DNA of 64,000 bases. Origin: Dendrobium chrysotoxum. Taxonomy: Eukaryota > Streptophyta > Magnoliopsida > Asparagales > Orchidaceae. A program made the translations under genes and the position numbers. Position 1 is the first letter of the stretch, and each line of letters begins with the position of its first letter. Shown here piece after piece: positions 47,501-56,256 of the stretch. The stretch spans positions 22,781,914 through 22,845,913 of the forward strand of contig CM034312.1 in NCBI GenBank assembly GCA_019925795.1, in the 5' to 3' direction. The notes under the pieces are model-generated. The model made no database searches and was not told the DNA's origin. It saw nothing but the letters and a program-made list of their open reading frames with translations.

Positions 47501-50500
47501 TCTTTGTATAAGTTATTTCTCCTGGCCATATCCAAAAAATACGACGGCACAGGTCTTGTTTATTTCTCATTTTTCTCTTGGCCGCTTAAAGATACGACGG
47601 ACACAGGTTCTTCTTTACCTGTCGTTTAAGCAAGCAAGAAAGGAATTTATACATTTGAGTGTATGAAGAGCGATGATGACGGCAACAGGTTGAGCGGCTG
47701 ATAGTTGCTTGAGTGCATCAAGTCGAACAGGAGAGAAAGATCGGTTGTGTCGAGTAGGTTCAAGAAGTCGAGTAGGTTGGCGGCGAGGTCAATCTTCTTT
47801 GGTTGAGCTGCGGCTGGGATCGAGTCGTGGGAGGTATGGTCTAAACAGCTATCGGGTTTGGTTGGGTCACTCATGTGCAGGAAGGAGACAGATCGGGTGG
47901 GTCGAAGGTTGGGTGCGGGTGAGGCCAACAGTTGCTGGCTTGGGTTGCGTGAGCATGAATCGAGCAAGACGAGTCGAATGGTTTGAGGTCGGGACGGGTC
48001 TAGGTCACAAGACGACAGACGGGCCTAGAGTTAGAGACGTAGGAGCGAGCGCGGAAGCGGGTGTCCAGTCGAGGGCGCAAGTCACTTGATGGACAGAGGT
48101 GTGGGTCGCGTGCAGCCGGTTCAGATGGAGGCACAGGAGGGACGAAGAAGTCGAGCATGGCTTCTTTATCTAGGCTCCAGCGTGCGACAGATAGATAACG
48201 AGAGGGAGGGAGTTCAAGTGCCTGGGGTTCTTGTGTGCATTATTGAATGAAAACGTGAGAGAGGGAGAGGGAGAGAGAGAGGGAGAGGGAGAGGGAGAGA
48301 GAGAGAGAGGCAATCACGAGGGTGTCGAATGGCTCCGGGACTATTCCTACATGCGGTATATGGAAAATGAGAGAGTGGGCGAGCGGATTCAGTTACTGAG
48401 GCGGTTCCTACGTGTGTATTCAATTGAGAGGAGTCAAGTGGGAGAGTCCTCTTTCGGCTACCGTAATGTGAGGGAGTTACATGAGAGAGATCGTGGGGAG
48501 TTACAGGAAGTTATGAGGAGTTAGTTGGTCAGTGGTCAACATTTGTCTCTAAGTGTAAAGCAACTCAACCACTTGAGCATCCTCATCTCTGTAATACTTA
48601 ACTTAATTTTATGATTCTCTTTTAATAGCCAAATTTTTGTACATAAATCATTGCAGGTCTCACCACCATCTTATAAAACTTTTCCTTAAGTTTGAGGGAT
48701 ACTTTTCTATCACACAATAGGCCCAATCAATTCCTCAATTTCAACCATCCAACTTGAATTCTATAAATAATATCCCCATCTATTTCACCATCACTTTGAA
48801 CAATAGACCTTAGATATCTAAATGTGCAATAACTTTATCACGCAATCTCACAATCCACCATTAGATCTATTACTATTAAAATTACACTTCATATACTTGG
48901 TTTTAGATATACTCAAATGGAAACATTTAGACTCTAAGGTTGACTGCCATAATTTAAGTTTTTCATCAACTCCCTCTCTATTCTTATCAACAAGAAGAAT
49001 ATCATCAACAAAAAGCATACACCAAGGTACATCCTCTTGCAAATGCTAGTAAGAATATCCGTAACTAAAGCAAAAAGATATGAGCTTAAAGTTGATCCTT
49101 GAAGTAATCCAATGAAATGGAAAAATACTTGGCCAAACCACGTTATGTTTTAACACTATTAACAGCTTCAATATACATATCCTTAATCCTTAATGACTTC
49201 AATATAAGAACTATTAACTCATTTCTTTTCTAGAACTCTCTAGAGTACTTCTCTTAAAATTTTATAAATCAATAAAGTAGATCCTCCTTACTCTCTCTAT
49301 ACTTTTCCATCAAATCTCCGAGCACATGTATAGCTTTCATGGTAGATCTACCTAGCATGAACTCAAACTGATTTTGAGAAATATTATTATCACACTGTAA
49401 CCTATGTTCAATTACTATCTCCAATAATTTTAATGTATGACACACGAACTTAACTCCTTTATAATTCGCAAACTCTAATGCATCACATTTATTCTTAAAA
49501 ATAGGAATCAACACGCTTTCTCTACTCATCAGGCAATTTTTAAGTCTTTAAAATAATATTAAAAAGTTTAATAAACCAAAAAATTCATTGATCTCCTAAG
49601 CATTTCCACATTTCTATTGGAACATCGGGTCCTACTATTTTTCCCCACTTCATTTTCTTTAAAGCCTCTTCAACTTCAATTTCACTAATAAGATAATAAA
49701 AATAAAAAATCTTTATTTTTATTTAGGGTGCTAAGGTCACTAAAGTCAATCGTATTCCCATAACCTTCATTGAAAAGTTTATCGAAATATCTCATCCACT
49801 TATGTTGAATATCCTCATATCTCTTTACTTAGCTAAATTATATATATCTTTCATCTTACTTATCTATTATATAAATCACTAAAAATTAAATTATTTGCAT
49901 CACGTATTACTTTCTTAAACTCCTTACAAGCCCTCTATATCTATCCCAATTTTCCAAGCTTTTATATCTAAACAAATTTTTATAACAAGTTTCTTATGAT
50001 TTATCTTCTCTTACACATTTTGATTCCACCAACAATTTTTACTATAAGATTTTTAGTTTAATTCGCCAAGCACATATTTTGCAACATTCTTAATCTCACT
50101 AGCTACTTTTTTCTACATAATAGTAGCTTACTCATGAACAATTCAAATATTAAGATCTTGAATTTTACCCTCAAAAATATTTTTATTAGCATTTTTTAAA
50201 TAATCTCATCTAATTCTAGAATAATATTTTACTTTATTTTTTATTTTATATCCTTCATCTTAAAATTCAAAACTAATAAGTGATATTGAGAACATAAACT
50301 TTTACTCGAAATGACTTTAAAATCTTTACAAATCCTAAAGAACCAAAATAAGAAGAAATGACGAATAATTTGCAAACCCTCAAAATAGAATTATCTATGG
50401 AGGAAAAAATACTAACACGGTAAGCCACAAATGAAATGCAAGAGTCAGAAAGACTAAAAAGCTACCTTGAACAACATTGGCAGAATTTTTGCAAATCTAA

Positions 50501-53500
50501 TGTACTTCCTGCACTAACAGTAAGAAATTCGGTATGCAACAGATATGCTCATCTACCATATCAAGATCAGGCTAAAAATTAACACATGAATACATTTCTT
50601 GACAGGAAGGGAAACTGCAGTTTCTTTTTTTCTTTCATGATTCCACAACAGATACTTCAGTTTAAACAGAAACATAGGAAATATATTATTGGTTATAAAA
50701 TATTAGTTAGCTGCATCACTTGTAGCAGTTATTCCCTGAGTTGTCTTGCAACACAACAATGATTGCGATATCATCAAATCATGGCCATAGAAAATACTTG
50801 CTCGCATACTTTACTAGTTTGAAACAATTGACTAGCCTAGGTGATGTTTTCGGCTATATCAGCCCACAAGTTTCCTACTCCTTACAAAATCAGGTCTCCT
50901 ATTAATTTATTCTAAGTTTTTATCTCCTTTCACTTTTTCTATGGCCATAAGGATGAGAACTCCAACAATTAAAGCTTCAAGAACCTGAACATGAAGATGA
51001 TCGAGTGTTAATTATTTACCAAACCAGCCGAACACTTTGATTGCAACCATTTTGAAAGTTTCTTATGAGAAGATCTTTTAATGTCCAATGTGATGCCAGC
51101 TGGTCTGCAAGCCAATACGTGGTTTGACCTAGAACAAAAAGCATCGAGAAGCACTTCAACAACTGATAGATTAATGACAGTAAAACAAACACAATAGTTC
51201 AACTACAAGAAGAGTTCAACTAAGCCCGTAACATGTCCAACAGATTGTGTTTGTTATTCTTCTGATTACAATTAAGGGAATCGCGTAAATTGAGTTATAA
51301 ATTCCAGTTAGTTGTGTTTACAATGCTACTTTATCAACACATATTGCCGAATTAGTAAACGCTTAAATGTTAAAATACTTCCAAAGACTTAATGAAACTT
51401 CCATGTCTTAACAGGCACAAGCAGCAATAAAGTTGTACAAAAATAAGGATAAAGAAGCCACAAGCGGAACGGTTACTTCTGCCTCTCCCGGAAGCAAAAG
51501 CAGAAAAACTAAAAGCCAGAGAAAACCTACCTTAAATTAATGCTCAAAACAGTAATGCTGGTTACAGGGAGTAAGAGAAGGGATGCTTGCTTTTATCCAA
51601 TTAATGATGAGAAAGTTGACAAAATTATAGTACTTATAAGAAACAAAAATAATAATATTTTCCCCAAATAAAATTTTATGAACAAAACAGCATTTGTTGA
51701 AAGAGAGAATCTAGCTAAACACCACCAAAATAAATATAAACGTCTACCAACGAACTATGTCAGAAAGAGCAGGATTTCTAGGCATACAGTTCAACTATAT
51801 TAGAAATCTTAACCATGAAGCAGCAAAATAGAACAACATTTTTTTGCTATCAAATAAAAGTTTACTCAGAAAAGCCTTAGATGTTGCATACTGTTTGGTA
51901 CGTTGAGATTTGTTATATTATGCTATTAACAAATGTCAGCTGTATGGTTTACTAACGTTTTTAAATAACAATTTCATAAATGATGCTCAAGTCAAGTTTT
52001 TGTGAAATCTATATATCAAGCTATCTAATGGCTAAAAAATCACAAAAGCAAAGGTTATATTAAGTTAAATTTTTAGAAGGCATCACACTCTGTATGCAAG
52101 ATAACATAGAACCACGCGCACTACATTTGATAAATCACACACTGCATAATGTTGCTCTTTAGGTAGCATTGAACCAAACTCCTCCTTGATGTTGAAAACA
52201 AATTTCCTCTCAAAGAAAATTTTTACTGGTCATATCAAGGGTATAAAATAAAATGATCAATAAAAAGAGTTTACTAAATATACAAGTACCAGATAGCATA
52301 CATCCCCGTACAGAAACAGACAATGAAAAGAAACATTTATTTCGAAGAACAGAATTGAGACAGGTTGGCTGGGTAAGAATTTGAGTGCAAATTCAAAGAC
52401 CGTCAAAATTTCAAACCATATACAAGCAAATAGACATTTCCAAATGCATGGCTTGAGCACAAAAATTAACATGCATGCATGTACAACATCCCTGGCATGC
52501 ATGCGGGTATTATCTCACCTAATTTAGGTATAAATCCACATTAGGAATAGAACCACAAAATTTTGAACAATGAAGAAAATTCAGACATTTTAACCCATTT
52601 TATGACCACAGATTAATGAATAATTACTGCACCAGGCTATCTATAACAAGGAAACCGATACATCATTAGTTAAAGAGCTCAGATTCAAGTATGAAATAAT
52701 CTAGTGTGAAAGCTATCCAAGAACTACCAATTTGATTAAGGGGAGTGGAGGCCGGGGGGGCGGCGGTAGACCCACTCTCAATTTTCTCTATTTCCCCCTT
52801 TCACCGCTTCAGCTTTTAAAAGAACAAATGGAAGTTTGCTCGGTGCTAGGAAGTTTTTCTGTGAATTTAGTTCCTATGTTCCAGATACAGCAGTTTGGTA
52901 GGCTACATAATGGGAATAAAAAGGAAAGAAAAAGTTAACTACCAAAGTATACTTCCAGACAAGGGAAGGTCTTTATCTTTGACAGTCGTATGCAATGCTT
53001 GCAAGAGGCATTTATCCAATAGAGCATCTATTTCATTTGATTGTGCCCCATGACCCCTTACTTCATTTTGTTCTTCAGCTGAGACACTCACTGACACATT
53101 TAACTTCATCATATCAGCAGCCATCTCCCCCAAGTCATCATTCTTAGAATCACCATGCAGAGAATCAGTGTCTTCTTCAGCATGGACAACTGGAATATCA
53201 AGCAGCTGCTCATTTTTGTCAATGACAGTATCAAGTGCATCATTTAAAATATCTCCAGGAGCATCAGATGTGTGAGAAGTTGTACATAAAGCAGGATCTT
53301 CTACGACAATATCCTCCAGGAATCCCCCATTTGGAATATAGCGACCTTCAGCCAATTCCCTAAAAATTGAAGATATGACTGCTAAGACCATCTAAAATTG
53401 CTTAGCAATTAACTAAATATCTATTACTTATACTGAAAGCACTTGCCACAAAAAGTCACGATAATAATGCAAGACACGCAAAGCTTTTCCACGTAAACCA

Positions 53501-55391
53501 GCTTTTAGGGCGTCCGCACTGCTCATCATGGTAGTCCCGACCTGCGCAAATCACGAGTTCCGCAATAAAATGAACTGTTAGAGCGTAATGAATAGAGCAA
53601 GGAAAATATCAATTTTGAACAAGACCACGTTCTAACTTGAATGTTGAATGGCTAGAAACACTTACGGCAATAGGCGCTGCATTGCCAGGGACTTTCACTG
53701 CCCAAGGTTGACCTGCTAGGAAAGATGGAAAGCCCTCTGAAGGTATGCTAATTCCAGGAAACATCAAATCAGCGCCTCCAATAACAAAACGAGAAACTTC
53801 ACCACCTTTGAGCACAAAAGAAGGTAGTAGTTCGGGGACAATCCAGAGTGCATATACTGGGATATTGGGGGAAAAATCAGTAGATTTTAGAAGGAAATGT
53901 CTGTTGAAATCATATTGTGGACAAGAATCGAGAAAATTGATTGGGATGGTATTAATTAGTATAGGACTGTGCATATGAGACAGCACTAAGAGGGTAGAAT
54001 TAATGTGAAATAATTACAATGGAAGATGGCTAAGAACAAACTTAAATGTTTAGGAATAAGGAATTGTTTGAAAGGATTTATTCGTTAAGAGAAACTTAAT
54101 GCTGGTCTTAGCAAGAAAAAGATGTAGAGGGATCCATACAAGCTGATTGCAAATAGAAAATGTTGATGATGACGAGTATTCTTCTGATTCCAAACTTTCC
54201 CAAAAAGATGGGAAAAAATTGGTAAACAAGTAAACAACAAAATTAATAGCCAGGCAGACAAATAAACAATACATTCAAGCACAAAAAATATTGAAATAAA
54301 TTTAGAATTGAAAATTCATAATAAGTATGTTAACCCAAATTACCCAAAACTGACATGATATTGACAGAACTCAGAAGAAACGACTGAGCAATAATATTCG
54401 ATTTGACAATTCTTGAATCATATGTAAAAGATAAAACCAATTGTCAAAGATAAGATAGAAAAATAGCAGCGCAATAAGATAAAACAGAAAAAAAAAATGC
54501 TATTTGGAAATTGGTGGAAATATTTTCTATCACACTAACTTTTCTAGGTTTCCACAGTTGTCACGACGGAAAATAGTACTAACGCAGCTTTTCAAATCAC
54601 TTTAAAAAATCATATTTAATACATCTAATGGAAAGGCAGCCTCTTCAGAAGATGCCCTTTACTCCTATGAAGTACAAGCACTTCGAGAGGGTTTCTTTTT
54701 CATGTTGGAAGGTCACTCTAGGATATCATGTCGGAGCCTCAATTGAGGTCATAATTTTTTATTTTTCTAAAATTCAGTCAGTTCATAGAAACCTATTGGA
54801 CACTTTTTAAACAGCTCTTCACACATCATAAGCATGAATATGACACATTACACAAACAATGTCAGTCTAATTATAAGAATGATGATTTCTCATAATTGAT
54901 TTAGCCCCCTATAATATCCAGACAAGTATAATTTTACTCCTATTACCAAGATTCAAATTATAATCCTCTTATCATTGTGAAAGAGGGGATTTGTTATATT
55001 TAATACTATTAATGCATCTACATTGAAACTTGTGTCCAAACCACAATCCTTTCCTATGTTGTTAAAAATTGTGCTCTGTATCCAATGTGTTCATGCTCCG
55101 TGCTCCCACTTTTGTTTCAGATCTCATGTGTCCCTCTTCATGAAAGATATGAACTCATAAAAACTCAATTAGAAGACAGAAATTCATCCAAATAGAATAA
55201 CCATATACTTTAGAGGTTGAACAAAAGCAACTATTAAGCAAAGATATGAACATGTAAGCACGGGCCAGATGTTGAAGACCTGTTGGAAATATGTCATTGC
55301 CTCTGCCATCCACATCAAAAAGCACTGGAAGTCCTCCCTCAACTCCATATATATGTACACGGTTTGGAAGCTTCGCCACTGTTATCTCTGC
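26461..55391 (-). CDS. Eukaryotic translation initiation factor 2D (eIF2D/ligatin), eight 3' exons
   Basis: Exons in coding order: 55391-55280, 53856-53666, 53541-53447, 53359-52943, 51128-51020, 28997-28720, 28174-27804, 26585-26461. All junction phases agree, giving 565 codons and a stop. Domains: PUA (KLPNRVHIYGVEGG, FDVDGRG, GGADLMFPGI), an acidic linker, winged-helix/SWIB (GITLDIKRSSHKKLSKWL) and a C-terminal SUI1/eIF1-like domain (ERRQGNKKVTRVSG, FACSTSVSELPG, GVPKRYIEVLDKTRK). eIF2D binds the 40S subunit, releases deacylated tRNA after termination and can place initiator tRNA without GTP. Plant homologues begin with about 45-55 further residues (MFKK start); that exon was not found and may lie beyond an upstream LINE or outside the window. 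No stop or frameshift is seen in these exons. Confidence 0.92.
27409..27445. repeat. 37-bp target-site duplication, left of the RTE copy
   Basis: Matches 27708-27744 with one difference (C/T). Its length is unusually clear evidence of the insertion boundary. Confidence 0.9.
27446..27707 (+). mobile_element. RTE-type LINE, 3' fragment (262 bp)
   Basis: This is the 3' end of the RTE family seen in full at 56177-59344: the coding tail (a degraded LRWFGHIKRRPSDDP region), the conserved terminal CCCACGTAGTG box and a short TTG-repeat tail. It is strongly 5'-truncated and inserted antisense to eIF2D, about 60 bases from the neighbouring exon once the duplication is included. Confidence 0.9.
27708..27744. 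repeat. 37-bp target-site duplication, right of the RTE copy
   Basis: Partner of 27409-27445. Confidence 0.9.
27804..28174 (-). CDS. eIF2D exon with the core of the SUI1 domain
   Basis: Acceptor CTACAG at 28176-28175 gives VVFR-YIERENL across the junction; donor after CCA G at 27804. It carries LCDALFKGTIKKG, YPTEIQKKDLG and ERRQGNKKVT, diagnostic of eIF2D. Starting the exon at the nearby CCCAG (28190) would put it out of frame. Confidence 0.92.
28175..28719 (-). other. eIF2D intron, 545 bp
   Basis: GT-AG intron; no insertion recognised. Open frames on either strand here look accidental. Confidence 0.8.
28720..28997 (-). CDS. eIF2D exon (end of SWIB, linker to SUI1)
   Basis: Acceptor TTGGTAG then ISAKEDKHKKE; donor after TTC AG at 28720. 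It contains NRAHPDYISFKPEKR and FTSVGSDTGKYYTAPEATD. It joins in phase 0 to an exon 22 kb upstream. Confidence 0.92.
29200..29765. repeat. Intron segment, partner of a diverged copy at 40410-40810
   Basis: The order of phrases matches: a stretch ending in ATCACAAAACA, AAGTCAGCAAT, then TATCTCAC, CACATATCA, and CATCAAAC. The copy at 40.4-40.8 kb is shorter by about 150-200 bases. It looks like an old direct duplication within the intron. Confidence 0.6.
31911..32387 (+). repeat. Chromovirus 5' LTR
   Basis: Starts TATTAGGGCCC (the 3' LTR has TGTTAGGGCCC, so the first G has mutated) and ends TTTTCTATCA. Matches 37128-37596. Confidence 0.92.
32391..32402 (+). promoter_or_regulatory. Primer-binding site, initiator-methionine tRNA
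   Basis: TGGTATCAGAGC, three bases after the LTR end, is the standard plant primer site complementary to the 3' end of tRNA-iMet. Confidence 0.9.
32424..33800 (+). pseudogene. Chromovirus gag, frameshifted
   Basis: The N-terminal part (32424-32816) has a coiled coil (KSDFEEKISDFQNQIEYV). A frame change follows. The capsid part spans about 32955-33600, with a stop near 33024 before YFAVNGL and then WYQWRDM, WREFTDCLLERF and YRDRFEYLASRLDRL. A second frame change precedes the zinc knuckle at about 33603-33645 (CFRCDEKYMPGHRC). The product would be the particle-forming gag protein. Confidence 0.85.
33800..35630 (+). pseudogene. Chromovirus protease, reverse transcriptase and RNase H
   Basis: The protease has LIDGGATHNFIS near 33846, where the usual DSG is DGG. 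Stops follow at 34344 and 34555. The reverse transcriptase (34566-35300) shows FSKLDLKSGYHQIRM, MPFRLTNAPATFQ and an intact IFFDDILVYS catalytic motif. The RNase H part has TDASGYGLEAVLMQ and YERELMAIV, then a stop at 35493 inside the usual TD-QKSLKYLL region. The frame is otherwise continuous. Confidence 0.88.
35630..37125 (+). pseudogene. Chromovirus integrase and chromodomain-like C-terminus
   Basis: The zinc-binding part (HGSAVGGHSG to about 35990) is followed by the DDE core: SIDFIDGLP, then VFDRDKVFLS, then TDGQMEVVNRSLE. Several stops fall between 35936 and 36285. GPYEIFERL precedes a frame change near 36815. The C-terminal region (AYRLKLP, HPVFHVSQLR) ends with a chromodomain-like stretch, LIKWRDLTDFDATWKSYD, which in chromoviruses targets insertion to heterochromatin. 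Confidence 0.87.
37113..37125 (+). promoter_or_regulatory. Chromovirus polypurine tract
   Basis: TTGGGAGGGGGGT directly before the 3' LTR, the expected site of plus-strand priming. Confidence 0.85.
37128..37596 (+). repeat. Chromovirus 3' LTR
   Basis: TGTTAGGGCCC to TTTTCTATCA; partner of 31911-32387, eight bases shorter through small indels. Confidence 0.92.
38547..40937. other. AT-rich intron DNA, includes a diverged duplicate
   Basis: No coding signal recognised. The part at about 40410-40810 is a diverged copy of 29200-29765. Confidence 0.5.
40410..40810. repeat. Diverged partner of intron segment 29200-29765
   Basis: Shares AATCAATCACAAAACA, AAAAGTCAGCAATCAATA, TATATCTCACTAAACACC and GTCATCAAAC in the same order and orientation as the partner, with deletions. 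Confidence 0.6.
40938..42857. mobile_element. TIR element (MITE-like) interrupted by an RTE LINE
   Basis: The left end at 40938 starts GAGGGCATTTTGGGTTAT. The right end at 42857, read inversely, starts GAGGGCATTTTGTGTATTAT. The two match over about 50 bases, including GTGTATGTGAGATTATATTA. With the RTE insertion and one 13-bp duplication removed, the element would be about 250 bp. The flanking duplication is unclear, so the superfamily is not assigned. Confidence 0.65.
41011..42668 (+). mobile_element. RTE-type LINE, 5'-truncated (1.66 kb)
   Basis: Homology to the full RTE at 56177 begins at about its position 57689. The main open frame, 41195-42523, covers the reverse transcriptase: EKAVGPDDIP, GFMPGRSTMEA, IDLEKAYDK, intact LFADDILLVDK, and the C-terminal RWFSHIKRRPPDDP region. 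It ends early because TGG is TGA after GRPKKT. Upstream homology (41020-41190) is frameshifted. The tail is (TTG)n. The 13-bp duplication TTATTCATCATAT lies at 40998-41010 and 42669-42681. Confidence 0.92.
42893..43250 (+). pseudogene. hAT transposase remnant, BED zinc-finger part
   Basis: An acidic, Glu/Asn-rich stretch (42893-43075) leads to a stop, then a BED-finger-like segment at about 43090-43190: DRLRKVECFHYKKKLALH and GSTTQFKRHLEHK. The second metal-binding cysteine is Tyr (C-F-H-Y). The rest of the transposase is not seen. It is a fragment of a hAT element. Confidence 0.6.
43895..44095 (+). pseudogene. LRR receptor-like kinase fragment
   Basis: About 65 codons of a kinase domain: RWKVIHEICLRIATGLDYLH, then KPIIHGNLKSKKVLL, then after a frameshift LQPHLSDFGLHLLLSPTA. 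HGNLKSKN and DFGLHLLL are typical of plant LRR-RLK pseudokinase-like subfamilies (HGN in place of HRD). Nothing upstream or downstream continues it. It is probably carried into the intron by a transposon or left from an old duplication. Confidence 0.65.
44531..44842. repeat. Tandem duplication, two units of about 156 bp
   Basis: 44531-44686 and 44687-44842 share ATTTATTTAAGTTTTAATTT, AATGTATYAGYTGAAAATAT and ATTCTTTAAAAAAA with scattered differences. Confidence 0.75.
44843..45060. repeat. Degenerate AGCTCGAGCT-rich repeats
   Basis: Irregular repeats of variants of GAGCTCAATAAATGAGT and AAGCTCGAGCTT. It is noncoding and of unknown family; a similar style occurs near 30490-30600. Confidence 0.55.
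45980..46085. repeat. Tandem duplication, two units of about 53 bp
   Basis: ATTTTGTCAGACAAGTGACG and its near-copy ATTTTGTCAGACATGTGACG each run on into AATAAAGTAGTTTCAACA, back to back. Confidence 0.8.
48256..48310. repeat. GA/GGGAGA microsatellite
   Basis: A purine tract of GAGA and GGGAGA units. Confidence 0.85.
48538..50340 (-). mobile_element. RTE-type LINE, old decayed copy (sense with eIF2D)
   Basis: On the minus strand the parts of the RTE protein appear in order from about 50335: end of endonuclease (SLCSQYHLLVLNFKMK-like), linker (WWNQNV, about 50030), reverse transcriptase (49529-49269: QNQFEFMLGRSTMKA) and the active-site region (49042-48848: PWCMLFVDDILLVDK, so FADD is FVDD). 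It ends in the VRPAM and EMRMLKW region near 48540, lacking the 3' tail. Many frameshifts. It is clearly older than the copies at 41011 and 56177. Confidence 0.85.
50341..51019. other. Intron DNA, no feature seen
   Basis: AT-rich, between the old RTE copy and the eIF2D exon at 51020. Confidence 0.4.
51020..51128 (-). CDS. eIF2D exon (SWIB/winged-helix part)
   Basis: Acceptor TTCTAG, donor GTAAAT. It encodes SNHVLACRPAGITLDIKR and SSHKKLSKWLQSKCSAGL, the most diagnostic part of plant eIF2D. The first base completes a Trp codon begun in the previous exon. Confidence 0.93.
51129..52942 (-). other. eIF2D intron, 1.8 kb
   Basis: GT-AG (donor GTAGTT). No insertion recognised. Confidence 0.8.
52943..53359 (-). 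CDS. eIF2D exon (acidic linker)
   Basis: Encodes ELAEGRYIPNGGFLEDIVVE and then a long Asp/Glu/Ser-rich linker ending SNEIDALLDKCLLQAL and SGSILW. Both ends are in phase 2. The linker is expected to be poorly conserved; the flanking motifs fix the identity. Confidence 0.92.
53360..53446 (-). other. eIF2D GC-AG intron, 87 bp
   Basis: The donor is GCAAGT instead of GTAAGT, after exon bases TTTTTGTG; the acceptor is TTTTTAG. Only this choice joins RDFL-W-ELAEGRY in frame. GC-AG introns are a known minority handled by the normal spliceosome. Confidence 0.85.
53447..53541 (-). CDS. eIF2D exon (winged-helix start)
   Basis: Acceptor GCGCAG. Encodes VGTTMMSSADALKAGLRGKA and LRVLHYYRDFL, strongly conserved in eIF2D. 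Confidence 0.92.
53666..53856 (-). CDS. eIF2D exon (PUA domain)
   Basis: Acceptor ATCCCAG, donor GTAAGT. It carries YALWIVPELLPSFVLKGGEV, GGADLMFPGI and GQPWAVKVPGNAAPIA. Separated from the next exon by a 124-bp intron. Confidence 0.93.
53857..55279 (-). other. eIF2D intron, 1.4 kb
   Basis: GT-AG (donor GTCTTC). No insertion recognised. Confidence 0.8.
55280..55391 (-). CDS. eIF2D exon (N-terminal side, first one found)
   Basis: Acceptor TATCTAG, then AEITVAKLPNRVHIYGVEGG and FDVDGRGNDIFPT; donor after ACA G. In plant homologues this segment follows a short N-terminal exon ending near a PPK-like sequence. Confidence 0.9.
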
Positions 55392-56088
55392 CTAGATAAA
55401 GACATAACACATGTTGAAAACAACCTAGGCACAGTAAGCATCAACAATGTCCATCCAAGAAAACCGTTAGAAGAAAATTTGATCTATTATAACTGCACCA
55501 GCAATTCAATATGATAAATAGGAAGAAAATAACTGTAGATTTTCATAGGATTATCAGGACATAATTGATCATAGCATGAAATATATCGAGTTACAAATCA
55601 TAGACAAAGGTAACTTTGCTCTTCAAACATATGAGACTGCCAGCTGCCTGCAAACTTAAAAGCTGTAATTCATTACAATATATGCATTATTTCCTATGAC
55701 ATCATTTAATCTCTCTTAGAATAAAGGGGATTCATTTTCCGTTCACCAACAAGTTGTGACAGTACAAATACTTTGTTAAGAGACGTGTATCTACTAAATA
55801 ATAACAATAATATTAATAGCATGTATCATATCAAAGAAGATTAATTTTTCTACAAACCAATAAATCACACCAGCAAAAATACTTCATTGATATATTGCTT
55901 TGGATCCATGTTTAATGATAATAACAATAGGGACAAAATAAATACAACATTACTAATAACAATAACTTCTAAAAGCAGGTTAAAATGTATCCAAAAAAGT
56001 TCAACTCAAAAAAAAAATGGAAGATAAGGGAAATGATTCTAACTCTTTCCTTCAACACCTATTTGATTTATTTCTTATTTAAACTTAC
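55392..56088 (-). other. Probable eIF2D intron DNA
   Basis: AT-rich, no feature recognised; ends at a GTAAGT donor-like site at 56088. Confidence 0.5.
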
Positions 56089-56176
56089 AGCTTCCGCAAC
56101 ACCGCTAATCTGTAAACCTTCATCCTCTTCTAAGGATGGCAACACCAACCTATAATTATGTTTTATTGCTATATGT
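56089..56176 (-). pseudogene. Open frame of unknown identity, downstream half, cut by an RTE LINE
   Basis: On the minus strand the frame reads IAIKHNYRLVLPSLEEDEGL, QISGVAEA and then GTAAGT, a good donor in phase 0, the phase the eIF2D exon at 55391 needs. I do not recognise the protein, and it does not look like the eIF2D N-terminus. Read without splicing it stops a few codons later. Its upstream part seems to be 59345-59469, on the far side of the LINE. Confidence 0.35.
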
Positions 56177-56256
56177 TTAACTGCCGTTGCCAGGTCCCAA
56201 GTCCTGGATGAGAAAAGTGGAGGGTTGCGTTAGGTAGTCGACAGCCAGCGTAAAAC

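Larger units (their letters stand above)
45061..48537. other. Intron DNA without a recognised gene
   Basis: 45061-47350 shows no protein I can name. 47400-47440 holds a small inverted repeat (CCCCTACAC and GTGTAGGGG). 47640-48550 is richer in GC, with overlapping open frames on both strands that look accidental. Confidence 0.4.
28998..51019 (-). other. eIF2D giant intron, about 22 kb, filled with nested elements
   Basis: GT-AG ends (donor GTAAAT at 51019, acceptor TTGGTAG at 28998). Inside, in plus order: a solo LTR split by a chromovirus, a TIR element split by an RTE LINE, a hAT BED-finger remnant, an LRR-kinase fragment, tandem duplications and an inverted RTE copy. The two flanking exons join in frame as SAGL-ISAKED, so the intron is real in the gene model despite its size. 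Confidence 0.85.

Noticed and set aside
47709..48089. A 126-codon plus-strand frame rich in Arg, Gly and Ser, with another on the opposite strand
   Set aside because: Both strands are open because the stretch is GC-rich; repetitive composition and no recognisable domain.
48256..48310. A possible CRISPR-like or satellite array
   Set aside because: It is a simple GA microsatellite without spacers; nothing in the window resembles a CRISPR array.
56089..56176. Calling the unknown open frame the eIF2D first exon
   Set aside because: The phase fits, but the sequence does not resemble the eIF2D N-terminus and it has no start codon of the expected kind.
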